This document shows, in pieces, positions 21,972 to 32,090 of a stretch of 64,000 bases of DNA. Position 1 is the stretch's first letter, and each line of letters opens with the position of its first letter. A program made the translations under genes and the position numbers. The DNA comes from Paraburkholderia caballeronis (lineage in GTDB: Bacteria > Pseudomonadota > Gammaproteobacteria > Burkholderiales > Burkholderiaceae). The stretch lies in assembly GCF_900104845.1 (NCBI RefSeq), contig NZ_FNSR01000001.1, forward strand, positions 1,426,001-1,490,000. Reading direction: 5' to 3'. The notes under the pieces were generated by a model. The model worked only from the letters and a program-made list of their open reading frames with translations, was not told the origin of the DNA and did not search any database.

Positions 21972-23483
21972 ATGGTAAATAATCCGCAACTGCTCGCCGC
22001 GGTCGATCTCGGTTCGAACAGCTTTCGCCTGATCGTGGGTCGGGTCGAAGAGTCCGGAGCGGGAACCCAGATCTATCCGGTCGACGCGCTGCGCGAGCCG
22101 GTCCGGCTCGCGGCCGGGCTGTCGAGAGACAAGATGCTCGATCGCGCGTCGCAGGTGCGCGGCTGGGACGCGCTGCGCCGCTTCGGCGAGCGGTTGCGCG
22201 ACTTCCATCCGGATCACGTGCGCGCGGTCGCGACCAACACGCTGCGCATCGCGAAGAACGCGCGCGAATTCCTGACGGAGGCCGAAGCGGCGCTCGGGTT
22301 CCCGATCGAGGTGATCGCCGGCCGCGAGGAAGCGCGGCTCATCTATGCGGGCGCTGCGCATTCGGTGCCGGCGAGTCCGGGCAAGCGGCTCGTGGTCGAC
22401 ATCGGCGGCGGCTCGACCGAATTCATCATCGGCTCGCACTACACGCCGATCCGGATGGAGAGCCTGTACATCGGCTGCGTGAGCCACAGCCGTCAGTTCT
22501 TTCCGTCGGGCAACGTCGATGAATACACGATGCGCCAGGCCGAACTCGCGGCGACGCGCGAAATCCAGCTGATCTCCGCGGACTACAAAAAAACCGGCTG
22601 GGATCAGGCGATCGGCTCGTCGGGCACCGCGCGCGCGCTCGCGGAACTGGTCGAGGCGAACGGCTTCAACGATCCGGGCATCACGCACGGCATCTCGCGC
22701 GGCGGCCTCGAACGGCTGAAACGCGCGCTGATCAAGGCCGAGAACGTGAACCGGCTGAAGCTCGTCGCGCTGAAGCCGGACCGCGTGCCGGTGCTCGCGG
22801 GCGGGCTGTCGATCATGATCGCGGTGTTCGAGGAACTGGGCATCGATTATGCGGACACCACCGACGCCGCGCTGCGCCTCGGCGTGCTGTACGACCTGCT
22901 CGGCCGGGCGCAGCACGAGGACATGCGCACGGTGACAGTCGGCGCGTTCATGCGGCGTTATGGCGTCGATCGCGCGCAGGCCGCGCGGATCGGCGCGCTC
23001 GCGACGAAGTTCTACGACCAGTTCGACGAACCGGACGACGAGCGCCGCGAGGAGAACCGGATGTTCCTCGGCTGGGCCGCGTCGCTGCACGAGATCGGGC
23101 TGTCGATTTCGCACAGCGCTTACCACAAACATTCGTCGTATATCGCGAGCAACGCCGACATGCCGGGTTTCTCGCGTACCGACCAGGCGCGGCTCGCGGC
23201 GCTGGTGCTCGGGCACGTCGGCAAGCTCGGCAAGCTGTCGCAGACGCGCGACGTCGAATGGCCGCTGCTGTTCTGCCTGCGGCTCGCGGTGCTGCTGTGC
23301 CGCCGCCGCACGGACGTCGGGCTGCCCCACATCACGGTCGCGCGCGAAGGCAACGGCTTCGAAGTGCTGCTGCCGAACGCGTGGGTCGGCAACAACCCGC
23401 TGACCGACTACAACCTCGTGCAGGAAGCGGCGGAGTGGGGGAAGGTCGGCATTCCGTATCGCGTCGTTTATACCGACGAGTGA
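21972..23483 (+). CDS. ppx: exopolyphosphatase (Ppx/GppA family)
   Basis: It hydrolyses terminal phosphates from polyphosphate, or pppGpp in the GppA branch. The two actin-like ATPase-fold signatures are clear: DLGSNSFRLIVGR near the start and the DIGGGSTEF motif near residue 142. An HD-like helical C-terminal region includes LHEIGLSISHSAYHKHSSYI. ATG at 21972 gives a 503-residue protein of normal length; upstream ATG/GTG codons in the same frame (to 21843) would add up to 43 low-complexity residues. Divergent from ppk, forming a polyphosphate synthesis/degradation pair. Confidence 0.93.
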   Translation: MVNNPQLLAAVDLGSNSFRLIVGRVEESGAGTQIYPVDALREPVRLAAGLSRDKMLDRASQVRGWDALRRFGERLRDFHPDHVRAVATNTLRIAKNAREFLTEAEAALGFPIEVIAGREEARLIYAGAAHSVPASPGKRLVVDIGGGSTEFIIGSHYTPIRMESLYIGCVSHSRQFFPSGNVDEYTMRQAELAATREIQLISADYKKTGWDQAIGSSGTARALAELVEANGFNDPGITHGISRGGLERLKRALIKAENVNRLKLVALKPDRVPVLAGGLSIMIAVFEELGIDYADTTDAALRLGVLYDLLGRAQHEDMRTVTVGAFMRRYGVDRAQAARIGALATKFYDQFDEPDDERREENRMFLGWAASLHEIGLSISHSAYHKHSSYIASNADMPGFSRTDQARLAALVLGHVGKLGKLSQTRDVEWPLLFCLRLAVLLCRRRTDVGLPHITVAREGNGFEVLLPNAWVGNNPLTDYNLVQEAAEWGKVGIPYRVVYTDE

Positions 23484-23508
23484 CGGTGTGGTCTGCGAGG
23501 CGCGGATG

Positions 23509-23537
23509 AAAAAAGCCCGGCAATCGCCGGGCTTTTT
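23509..23537 (+). terminator. Terminator after ppx (bidirectional)
   Basis: A 7-bp GC stem (AGCCCGG with CCGGGCT) is flanked by six A residues on the left and five T residues on the right. It lies between convergent ppx and the OlsB-like gene and can serve both. Confidence 0.85.
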
Positions 23538-23561
23538 GCTTGAGACCGAACAGCGGTTCGC

Positions 23562-24371
23562 TTACGCGTCGGCGAGGAAATGCCGCGCGTAACGCGCGTT
23601 GATTTCCGACAGGCGGAACAGCGTCAGGAAATCGGCCGTGTTGAAGTCCGGGTCCCATGCGGGCGCGCCGCAAATCTTCGCGCCGAGGCGCAGATAACCC
23701 TTGATCAGCGGCGGCGGCACCGCGGTCGTGCCGGTGCGCAGTTCGTCGACCGGCAGCGGCGTATGCGGGAACGCGCGGTACTCGGGGTCCGTCAGCGCGC
23801 TTGCGTCGAGCGAGCAGTACAGGTTCGCCGCGTAGTGGCCGCCGTCGGCCATCGCGACGCTCGCGCAGCCGAGCATCGTCTCGTAGCCGTTGTACGTCAT
23901 GTACGCGCCGAGGCCGCCCCACAGCGACATGATCACCGAGCCGCTGCGGTAGTCCGGATGCACGCACGAGCGGCCGACTTCGACCATCTTCGGGCGCAGA
24001 TGCGCGAGCCGCGACACGTCGAATTCGCTTTCCGCGTACAGACGGCCGGCGCGCAGCGCCTCGTGCGGCGGCAGCACGCGGTAGGTGCCGACGACCTTCA
24101 GCGTGTCGAGGTCGCGGACCAGCAGGTGATCGCAGTAGTGGTCGAACGTATCGACGTCGAGGCCGGCCGGGCCGGTGAGGCGCGCGCCCATTTCCTCGGC
24201 GAACACGCGATAGCGCAGCCGCTGCGCTTCGCGCAGCTCTTCGTCCGTGCGCGCCCATGCGACCTGCAGACGATGCTGCGCGGTCACCGTTTCCGCGGCG
24301 CGCGGGAGCCGCCGGTGCGACTCGAACGGGTTCGAAACGAGGGGCGGGGTGGGCGTCGGCAAATCTCGCAT
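23562..24371 (-). CDS. olsB: OlsB-like L-ornithine N-alpha-acyltransferase
   Basis: A 269-residue GNAT-type acyltransferase of the OlsB/hemolysin-like family. These enzymes move a 3-hydroxyacyl chain from ACP to ornithine, the first step to ornithine lipids, which can replace phospholipids when phosphate is scarce. Family segments include RYRVFAEEMGA, D-x-FDHYCDHLLV, VEVGRSCVHPDYRSG and LIKGYLRLGA. No OlsA partner is in the window. A Pho-box-like array lies about 70 bases upstream, and the gene sits beside the pho/ppk/ppx cluster. Both support a role in phosphate-limited membrane remodelling. Confidence 0.85.
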   Translation of the reverse strand: MRDLPTPTPPLVSNPFESHRRLPRAAETVTAQHRLQVAWARTDEELREAQRLRYRVFAEEMGARLTGPAGLDVDTFDHYCDHLLVRDLDTLKVVGTYRVLPPHEALRAGRLYAESEFDVSRLAHLRPKMVEVGRSCVHPDYRSGSVIMSLWGGLGAYMTYNGYETMLGCASVAMADGGHYAANLYCSLDASALTDPEYRAFPHTPLPVDELRTGTTAVPPPLIKGYLRLGAKICGAPAWDPDFNTADFLTLFRLSEINARYARHFLADA

Positions 24372-24994
24372 GGTGCGTTCCTCGTCGAAAGGTAATTAAA
24401 CTTTTTCGGCAAATGTAGTAACGCGCGGTTACCGTCGGATGGCAAGCCGGTGACGGTTTGATGACGGTGTGTAAGGATGAGCCAGTTCGCGTGTCGCGTC
24501 AAATACGGGGCGCATCGAATCGTGACGGATATCGTTGCGCAATGGCGCGGCAGCGCGGGATGGGGCAGGATGGCCGGGAGCAATTGTCGCAGGTTTGAGA
24601 TCGTGTTGACGGCCTTTCGGGTGATGATCGAGTGCGTTGCAGAAATGCCGCATTGCCGCGAATCGGCCGTGGGCGGGCGTCGATCGCATAACCGGTCGGC
24701 CCATTTCCGGCAGGGAATTAATCCGTCATCCGTATTGATTGTGAGTAAATCGGATTCCGTTTATTCGGGCGAGTGAATAGCGGCGTGAATATGCCATTCG
24801 TTTAACTGGATTCACGCCGATCGTTTGCGGATTACCGCGTGACTAAAAGCATTCCGGCCAACAGGTCGGCATCCCGGTCCCGTCTCATCGCAAAATTTCT
24901 CACATATCGGTGAGAATTGCTCGTTATGCGCCGCGCCGCCCGACGCTTACGATTACCCCACGCGTCTCCTTCGGCGCGCACCACCGCTCATTCC
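24372..24994. other. Intergenic region between olsB and DMT exporter
   Basis: About 620 bases without a convincing gene, lower in GC than the flanks from 24480 on. It holds the olsB Pho-box array (24439-24467), a 10-bp inverted repeat with a 19-base loop (24781-24790 with 24810-24819), and a 7-bp inverted repeat TTCTCAC/GTGAGAA (24897-24916) with a six-base gap, placed like an operator 79 bases before the exporter start. Confidence 0.5.
24439..24467 (-). promoter_or_regulatory. Pho-box-like array upstream of olsB
   Basis: On the minus strand three units start 11 bases apart: CCGTCAT (24467-24461), CCGTCAC (24456-24450) and TTGCCAT (24445-24439). Against the half-site CTGTCAT/C they match at 6, about 6 and 5 of 7 positions. 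The array ends 68 bases before the olsB start. Confidence 0.55.
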
Positions 24995-25930
24995 ATGAAT
25001 CCCGCAGACATCGTCCAGTTGCTCGTCCTCGCCGCCGTGTGGGGCGGTTCGTTCCTGTTCATCCGCGTCGGCGTGACCGACTTCGGCGTCGCGCCGCTCG
25101 TTGCGCTGCGCGTCGGCGTCGGCGCGCTGTTCCTGCTCGCGGTCCTGTTCACGCGGCGGCCGGCGCGCGAAGTGCTCGCGACACTGCGTTCGCGTGCGAA
25201 GCCGCTGCTGATCGTCGGCATCCTGAACTCGGCCGCGCCGTTCAGCCTGTTCGCGTGGGCCGAATTCACGCTGTCGGCCGGCGTCACGTCGGTGCTCAAC
25301 GCGACCACGCCGCTGTGGGGCGCGCTCGTCGCGTATCTGTGGCTGAAGGACCGGCTCGGCGGGATGCGGATCGCGGGCCTCGCGATCGGCTTCGCGGGCG
25401 TCGTCGCGCTGGTGTGGGACCAGGTCGCCGCACCGCCGCCCGGCGGCGCGACCGCGACGACGACTGCGCTCGCGGCCGCCGCCGGCCTCGCGGCGGCGCT
25501 GCTGTACGGCGTTGCGGCGACCTATACGAAGCGTCACCTGACCGGCGTCGAGCCGCTGACGGTCGCGGCCGGCACGATGACCGGCGCGTCGCTCGTGCTG
25601 CTGCCGTTCGCGGCGTTCACGTGGCCGAGCGGGCCGGTGTCCGCGCAGTCGTGGGGCGCGGTGCTCGCGCTCGGCGTCGTGTGCACCGGCCTCGCGTATC
25701 TGATGTTCTTCCGGCTGATCGCGTCGATTGGTCCGTCGCGCACGATCACCGTCACGTTCGTGATCCCGGTGTTCGGCATCCTGTGGGGCGCGCTGTTTCT
25801 CGGCGAGCACGTGTCGGCCGGCATGGTCGAGGCGTGTGCCGCGATCCTCGCGGGGACGGTGCTCGCGACCGGCTTCGTGTCGCGGCTGCCGGGCCTGCGG
25901 GTCGGCCGTCGCGCGGACGCGAAGCGTTAG
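24995..25930 (+). CDS. EamA/DMT family transporter
   Basis: A 311-residue membrane protein with ten predicted TM helices in two EamA repeats (about residues 5-140 and 155-295), the drug/metabolite transporter family. Repeat 1 starts with LVLAAVWGGSFLFIRVGV. Substrates in this family are mostly exported metabolites or amino acids; none can be read from the sequence. The Met at 24995 begins right before TM1, so it is preferred over upstream starts. It converges with the broken MFS gene four bases downstream. Confidence 0.85.
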   Translation: MNPADIVQLLVLAAVWGGSFLFIRVGVTDFGVAPLVALRVGVGALFLLAVLFTRRPAREVLATLRSRAKPLLIVGILNSAAPFSLFAWAEFTLSAGVTSVLNATTPLWGALVAYLWLKDRLGGMRIAGLAIGFAGVVALVWDQVAAPPPGGATATTTALAAAAGLAAALLYGVAATYTKRHLTGVEPLTVAAGTMTGASLVLLPFAAFTWPSGPVSAQSWGAVLALGVVCTGLAYLMFFRLIASIGPSRTITVTFVIPVFGILWGALFLGEHVSAGMVEACAAILAGTVLATGFVSRLPGLRVGRRADAKR

Positions 25931-25933
25931 CCG

Positions 25934-26510
25934 TTATGGGCGGGCCGCACGCCGTGTCGGCCCGCCCATCGGCAGCGTGACGACGATCGCCGCGCCGATT
26001 GCGAGCAGGATCGCCGCATAGAACAGGCTCGCCGCGTAGCTGTGCGTGACGTCCTTCAGCCAGCCGACGACGAGCGGATTCGCGGCCGAGCCGAGGTTGC
26101 CGATCGCGTTGATCACCGCGAGCCCGACCGCGCGCGCCTCGATGCTGAACGCCTGGTCGGGCGTGGTCCAGAAGATCGACATCGCGGTATAGGCGCCCGC
26201 CGACGCAAGGCACACGCCGAGCAGTTGCAGCGACGGCAGCGTTCCCTGTGCGGTCAGCACGCAGCCGACGGCGGACAGCAGCATCGGCGCGACGAGGTGC
26301 CCTTTGCGCTCCTGCCGGCGGTCGGAGCGGCGTCCCCACACGATCTCGCGGCGATCGTCGCGATCTGGGGCATCGTCGCGAGCAGGCCAACTGTCAAGTT
26401 GTTCGCGCTGGCGCTGATGCTCTTCACGATCAGCGGCGCCCACACCGCGAGCGGTCCGCGCGAAACCCCACGCCACGACCGCATTCGCCAGCCCATCGCC
26501 GCTCATATCC
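25934..26510 (-). pseudogene. MFS transporter remnant, truncated and frameshifted
   Basis: The minus strand encodes the C-terminal half of an anion:cation-symporter type MFS transporter in two frames. The segment with LAVWAPLIVKSIS and GLLATMPQIATIAA (about 26490-26350) is followed, in another frame, by IVWGRRSDRRQERKGH and four TM helices to the TAA at 25934. The switch falls near 26346-26349 and is explained by loss of two bases. A further frame change lies near 26490, and the N-terminal half is missing where the next gene's upstream region begins. It is a decayed gene, not functional. Confidence 0.75.
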
Positions 26511-26639
26511 ATATCAGCATGTCTTCGTTCGTCGCGCGTGCGCGCGTTGCTACGATCTGCGTTCCGCACGCCCGCCGCATGCGCATCGTGTGATTCACGA
26601 CGCCGCGATGCGCCTCCCGATCGAACAGGAATCCTCCCG

Positions 26640-28244
26640 ATGTCCGGCTTCACCCGACGCGAATTCATTCTTTCCTCCGGCGCCGCGCTCGCGGCCGCCG
26701 GGCTGCCGGCGCTCGCCCGCGCGCAGGACGCCGCCCAGACGCCGCGTCGCGGCGGCACGCTGAACGTGCTGATCAACCCCGAGCCGCCGGTGCTCGTGTC
26801 GATCTTCCAGACCACCGGCCCGGCGCTCGCGGTCAGCTCGAAGGTGATCGAAGGGCTGCTCGCATACGACTTCGACATGCGTCCGAAGCCGCAGCTCGCG
26901 ACCGCGTGGCAGACGAGCCCGGACGGCCTCAAATACACGTTCACGCTGCGCGACAACGTGAAGTGGCACGACGGCAAGCCATTCACGTCGGCGGACGTCG
27001 CGTTCTCGATCGACCTGTTGAAGCAGGTGCATCCGCGCGGGCGCAGCACTTTCGCGAATGTCGTGCGCATCTCGACGCCGGACGCGCGGACCGCGGTGAT
27101 CGAACTGTCGAAACCCGCGCCGTATCTGCTGAAGGCGCTGTCGGCCGGCGAGTCGCCGATCGTGCCGAAGCATCTGTACGCGAACGGCGACCCGCTGACG
27201 AACCCGCACAACAACGCGCCGGTCGGCACCGGCCCGTATCGCTTCAGCGCGTGGCAGCGCGGCTCGAACATCGTGTACGAGCGCAACCCCGACTACTGGG
27301 AGCCGGGCAAGCCGTACATCGACCGTCTCGTCTACAAGGTGATTCCGGACGGCGCCGCGCGCTCGGCCGCGTTCGAAACCGGCGCGCTCGATCTCGGCGG
27401 CGAGAACCCGGTGCCGCTGAACGACCTCGAACGGCTGTCGCAACTGCCGCAACTGAGCGTCGAGACGCGCGGCTATCGCTTTCTCGAACCACTGTCCGAA
27501 ATCGACTTCAATCTTCAGCATCCGGTGCTGAAGGACGGCCGCGTGCGCGAGGCGATCGCGCATGCGATCGATGCGCGCGTGATCCAGCGCACGATCGCGT
27601 ATGGCTACGCGGATGTGTCGCCGACGCCGATCACGCCCGCGTCGCCGTATCACGACGCCGCGCTGAAGCCGTATGCGTTCGACGTCGCGCAGGCGGAAAA
27701 GCTGCTCGACGCGGCCGGTTATCCGCGCAAGGCGGGCGGCGTGCGCTTCACGCTCACGCACGACTATCTGCCGTACGGCGACCTGTATCGCCGCCAGGCC
27801 GACTACGTGAAATCCGCGCTCGCGCGCGTCGGCATCGACGTGACCGTGCGCGCGCAGGACCTGCCCGCGTTCCTGAAGCGCGTGTACGCGGATCGCGACT
27901 TCGACTTCACGAGCATCGGCGTGAACACGCTGTTCGACCCGAGCGTCGGCGTGCAGCGGCTCTACTGGTCGCAGAGCATCCGCCCCGGCGTGCCGTTCTC
28001 GAACGCGCCGCACTACAGCAACCCGCAGGTGGACAAGCTGCTCGAACAGGCGTCGATCGAGACCGACGAAGGCAAGCGCGTGCAGCTTTACACGCAGTTC
28101 CAGCAGATCGTCTATCAGGACCTGCCGATCCTGCCGCTCGTCGCGCCGCGGATGGTCACGCTCGCGAACCGCCGCGTGCGCAATCACACCGTTTCCGCGC
28201 AGGGCCTCGAAGGCAACCTCGCGGACGTGTGGCTCGCGTCCTGA
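26640..28244 (+). CDS. ABC transporter substrate-binding protein (family 5, peptide/nickel type)
   Basis: A 534-residue extracellular solute-binding protein of the SBP_bac_5 (DppA/OppA/NikA) family. The N-terminus has a twin-arginine-like signal (TRREFILSSGAALAAAG, cut near residue 28 at ARAQ). Family features are RGGTLNV, the early lobe with YTFTLRDNVKWHDGKPFTSADV, and the late YSNPQVDKLLEQA. It starts a four-gene importer operon. The importer's neighbour on the far side is a DszC/SfnB-like oxidoreductase, which hints at an organosulfur or modified peptide substrate, but the sequence does not define it. Confidence 0.9.
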   Translation: MSGFTRREFILSSGAALAAAGLPALARAQDAAQTPRRGGTLNVLINPEPPVLVSIFQTTGPALAVSSKVIEGLLAYDFDMRPKPQLATAWQTSPDGLKYTFTLRDNVKWHDGKPFTSADVAFSIDLLKQVHPRGRSTFANVVRISTPDARTAVIELSKPAPYLLKALSAGESPIVPKHLYANGDPLTNPHNNAPVGTGPYRFSAWQRGSNIVYERNPDYWEPGKPYIDRLVYKVIPDGAARSAAFETGALDLGGENPVPLNDLERLSQLPQLSVETRGYRFLEPLSEIDFNLQHPVLKDGRVREAIAHAIDARVIQRTIAYGYADVSPTPITPASPYHDAALKPYAFDVAQAEKLLDAAGYPRKAGGVRFTLTHDYLPYGDLYRRQADYVKSALARVGIDVTVRAQDLPAFLKRVYADRDFDFTSIGVNTLFDPSVGVQRLYWSQSIRPGVPFSNAPHYSNPQVDKLLEQASIETDEGKRVQLYTQFQQIVYQDLPILPLVAPRMVTLANRRVRNHTVSAQGLEGNLADVWLAS

Positions 28245-28266
28245 CCGCCATGACCCGGGAGTCCCG

Positions 28267-29247
28267 ATGAACCGCTCTTCGCGTATCGCGTCGGTGCTGC
28301 GCCGCACCGCATGGCAGGCGCTGCCGACGGTGCTCGGCATCGTCGTGCTGAACTTCCTGCTGCTGCGGCTGATGCCCGGCGACGCGGCCGACGTGATGGC
28401 GGGCGAGGCGGGTTCCGCGACCGCCGAGACGATGCACGCGCTGCGCGCGAAGTTCGGTCTCGACCAGACGCTGCTGCATCAACTGGGCGCGTACCTGAAC
28501 GGGCTCGCGCATCTGAGCCTCGGGTACTCGCCGCGCTTCGACACGCCGGTGATGACGCTGATCCTGTCGCGGCTGCCGAACACGCTGCTGCTGATGGGCG
28601 TCGCGCTCGGTTTCGCGATCGTGGCCGGCATCGCGCTCGGCGCGGTGATGGCGCACTGGGCCGGCAAATGGCCGGACCGCGTGCTGTCGGTGCTCGCGCT
28701 CGTGTTCTATTCGACGCCGGGGTTCTGGATCGGGCTGCTCGCGATCGTGCTGTTCTCGGTGCGGCTCGGCTGGCTGCCGAGCGGCGGCAACCTGACGATC
28801 GGCGCATCGCTGACCGGTTTCGCATATTTCGTCGACGCCGCGAAGCACGTGGTGCTGCCGGCCCTGACGCTGTCGACGTTTTTCATCGCGATCTACGCGC
28901 GCCTGACGCGCGCCGCGATGCTCGAAGTGCAGCGCCAGGACTTCGTGCGGACCGCGCAGGCGAAAGGGCTGTCGCCCGCGCGCGTGACGGTGCGGCACGT
29001 GCTGCGCAACGCGCTGGTGCCGCTGACGACGCTCGCGGGCCTGCACTTCGGCACGCTGCTCGGCGGCGCGGCCGTCACCGAGACGGTGTTCAGCTGGCCG
29101 GGCCTCGGCCGCCTCGCGCTCGACGCGGTGATGGGCCGCGACTTCAACGTGCTGCTCGGCGTGCTGCTGCTGTCGTCGCTGCTGGTGATCGCCGCGAACG
29201 TCGCGGTCGATCTGGTGCAGGCGTGGCTCGATCCGCGCATCGGCTGA
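28267..29247 (+). CDS. ABC transporter permease (DppB type)
   Basis: A 326-residue permease with six predicted TM helices. The N-terminus contains the DppB-type VLNFLLLRLMPGD segment, and the permease loop has QAKGLSPARVTVRHVLRNALVPL. It follows the binding protein by 22 bases and is preceded by GGGAGTCCC. It would pair with the DppC-like permease downstream. Confidence 0.92.
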   Translation: MNRSSRIASVLRRTAWQALPTVLGIVVLNFLLLRLMPGDAADVMAGEAGSATAETMHALRAKFGLDQTLLHQLGAYLNGLAHLSLGYSPRFDTPVMTLILSRLPNTLLLMGVALGFAIVAGIALGAVMAHWAGKWPDRVLSVLALVFYSTPGFWIGLLAIVLFSVRLGWLPSGGNLTIGASLTGFAYFVDAAKHVVLPALTLSTFFIAIYARLTRAAMLEVQRQDFVRTAQAKGLSPARVTVRHVLRNALVPLTTLAGLHFGTLLGGAAVTETVFSWPGLGRLALDAVMGRDFNVLLGVLLLSSLLVIAANVAVDLVQAWLDPRIG

Positions 29248-29311
29248 CGCGCTTTTTCTTGCGCGTTTTCTCTCACATTTTTCCCGCCGTTCGTTTTCGA
29301 GGAGAACCCCG

Positions 29312-30283
29312 ATGTCCTCCGAATCCTCGGACCTGCTTTCCGCCGACGACGCGCCCGCCGGCGCGTCGCCGTGGCGTCGCCAGCTGTTCGGCGTGCTGGC
29401 CGGCTCGCGCGCCGTGAAACCGGCGCAGACGTCCCGCGCGTCGCGCCGCGTGTGGTCCGCGCTGTGGCGCAATCCGTCCGCGCTTGCCGGACTGATCCTG
29501 CTCGCGGCGATCGTGCTCGTCGCGGCGTTTGCGGGGAAGCTCTTTCCCGGCGATCCGCTCGACATGGTCGCCGCGCCGTTCGAATGGCCGGGCGCCGATC
29601 CGCAATACTGGCTCGGCACCGATTCGATGGGCCGCGACGTCGCGGCCGGCATCGCGCACGGCGCGCGCGTGTCGCTGCTGATCGGCGCGTCGGCCGCGCT
29701 GGTCGGCCTCGCGATCGGCACGCTGGTCGGCGCGCTCGGCGGTTTTTTCGGCGGCGTGCTCGACAACGTGCTGGTGCGGATCACCGAATTGTTCCAGACC
29801 GTGCCGTCGTTCCTGCTGGTGATCGTGATCGTCGCGATCGGGCATCCGGACGTCACCGTGATCGCGCTTGCGATCGGCGTCGCGTCGTGGCCGACCGTCG
29901 CGCGGATCGTGCGCGCCGAGTTCCGCACGCTGCGCCACGCGGACTTCGTGCTCGCCGCGCGCACCCAGGGTTTCGGCAACGCGCGGATCATCTTCGGCGA
30001 GATCCTGCCGAACGCGTTGCCGCCGGTGATCGTCACCGCGTCGGTGATGGTCGCGAGCGCGATCCTGATCGAATCGTCGCTGTCGTTCCTCGGCATGGGC
30101 GACCCGAACGTGCAGAGCTGGGGCGCGATGATCGGCGCGGGCCGCGAGTCGCTGCGCACCGCGTGGTATCTGACCGCGATTCCGGGCGCGGCGATCGTGC
30201 TCGCGGTGCTCGCGCTGAACCTGCTCGGCGACGGGCTGAACGACGCGCTGAATCCGCGCCTGAACCGGCGCGGCGGGGAGTGA
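29312..30283 (+). CDS. ABC transporter permease (DppC type)
   Basis: A 323-residue permease of the DppC/OppC group. It has a hydrophilic N-terminus of about 60 residues, then six TM helices. The family marker GTDSMGRDVAAGIAHGAR and the loop RTQGFGNARIIFGEILPNALPP are present, and it ends near LGDGLNDALNPRL as usual. A GAGGAGAA Shine-Dalgarno precedes the ATG. The stop lies two bases before the GTG of the ATPase gene. Confidence 0.92.
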   Translation: MSSESSDLLSADDAPAGASPWRRQLFGVLAGSRAVKPAQTSRASRRVWSALWRNPSALAGLILLAAIVLVAAFAGKLFPGDPLDMVAAPFEWPGADPQYWLGTDSMGRDVAAGIAHGARVSLLIGASAALVGLAIGTLVGALGGFFGGVLDNVLVRITELFQTVPSFLLVIVIVAIGHPDVTVIALAIGVASWPTVARIVRAEFRTLRHADFVLAARTQGFGNARIIFGEILPNALPPVIVTASVMVASAILIESSLSFLGMGDPNVQSWGAMIGAGRESLRTAWYLTAIPGAAIVLAVLALNLLGDGLNDALNPRLNRRGGE

Positions 30284-30285
30284 GC

Positions 30286-31995
<1,710 letters not shown>

Positions 31996-32033
31996 GGTTT
32001 CGCGACGAAGCGAATCGTCGTCGCATCGCGTAA

Positions 32034-32070
32034 AAAAGCGCCGGCTGCATTCGATGCAGCCGGCGCTTTT
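32034..32070. terminator. Bidirectional terminator after the ABC operon
   Basis: A perfect 17-bp stem (32034-32050 with 32054-32070) with a three-base loop, A-rich on the left and ending in four T residues on the right. It separates the ABC operon from the convergent oxidoreductase gene. Confidence 0.9.
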
Positions 32071-32090
32071 CGCATGGATTGCCGCGTGTG

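Noticed and set aside
24477..24776. 99-codon ORF in the olsB-DMT gap
   Set aside because: No Shine-Dalgarno, no family features, mixed amino acids without pattern, and it overlaps the olsB control region.
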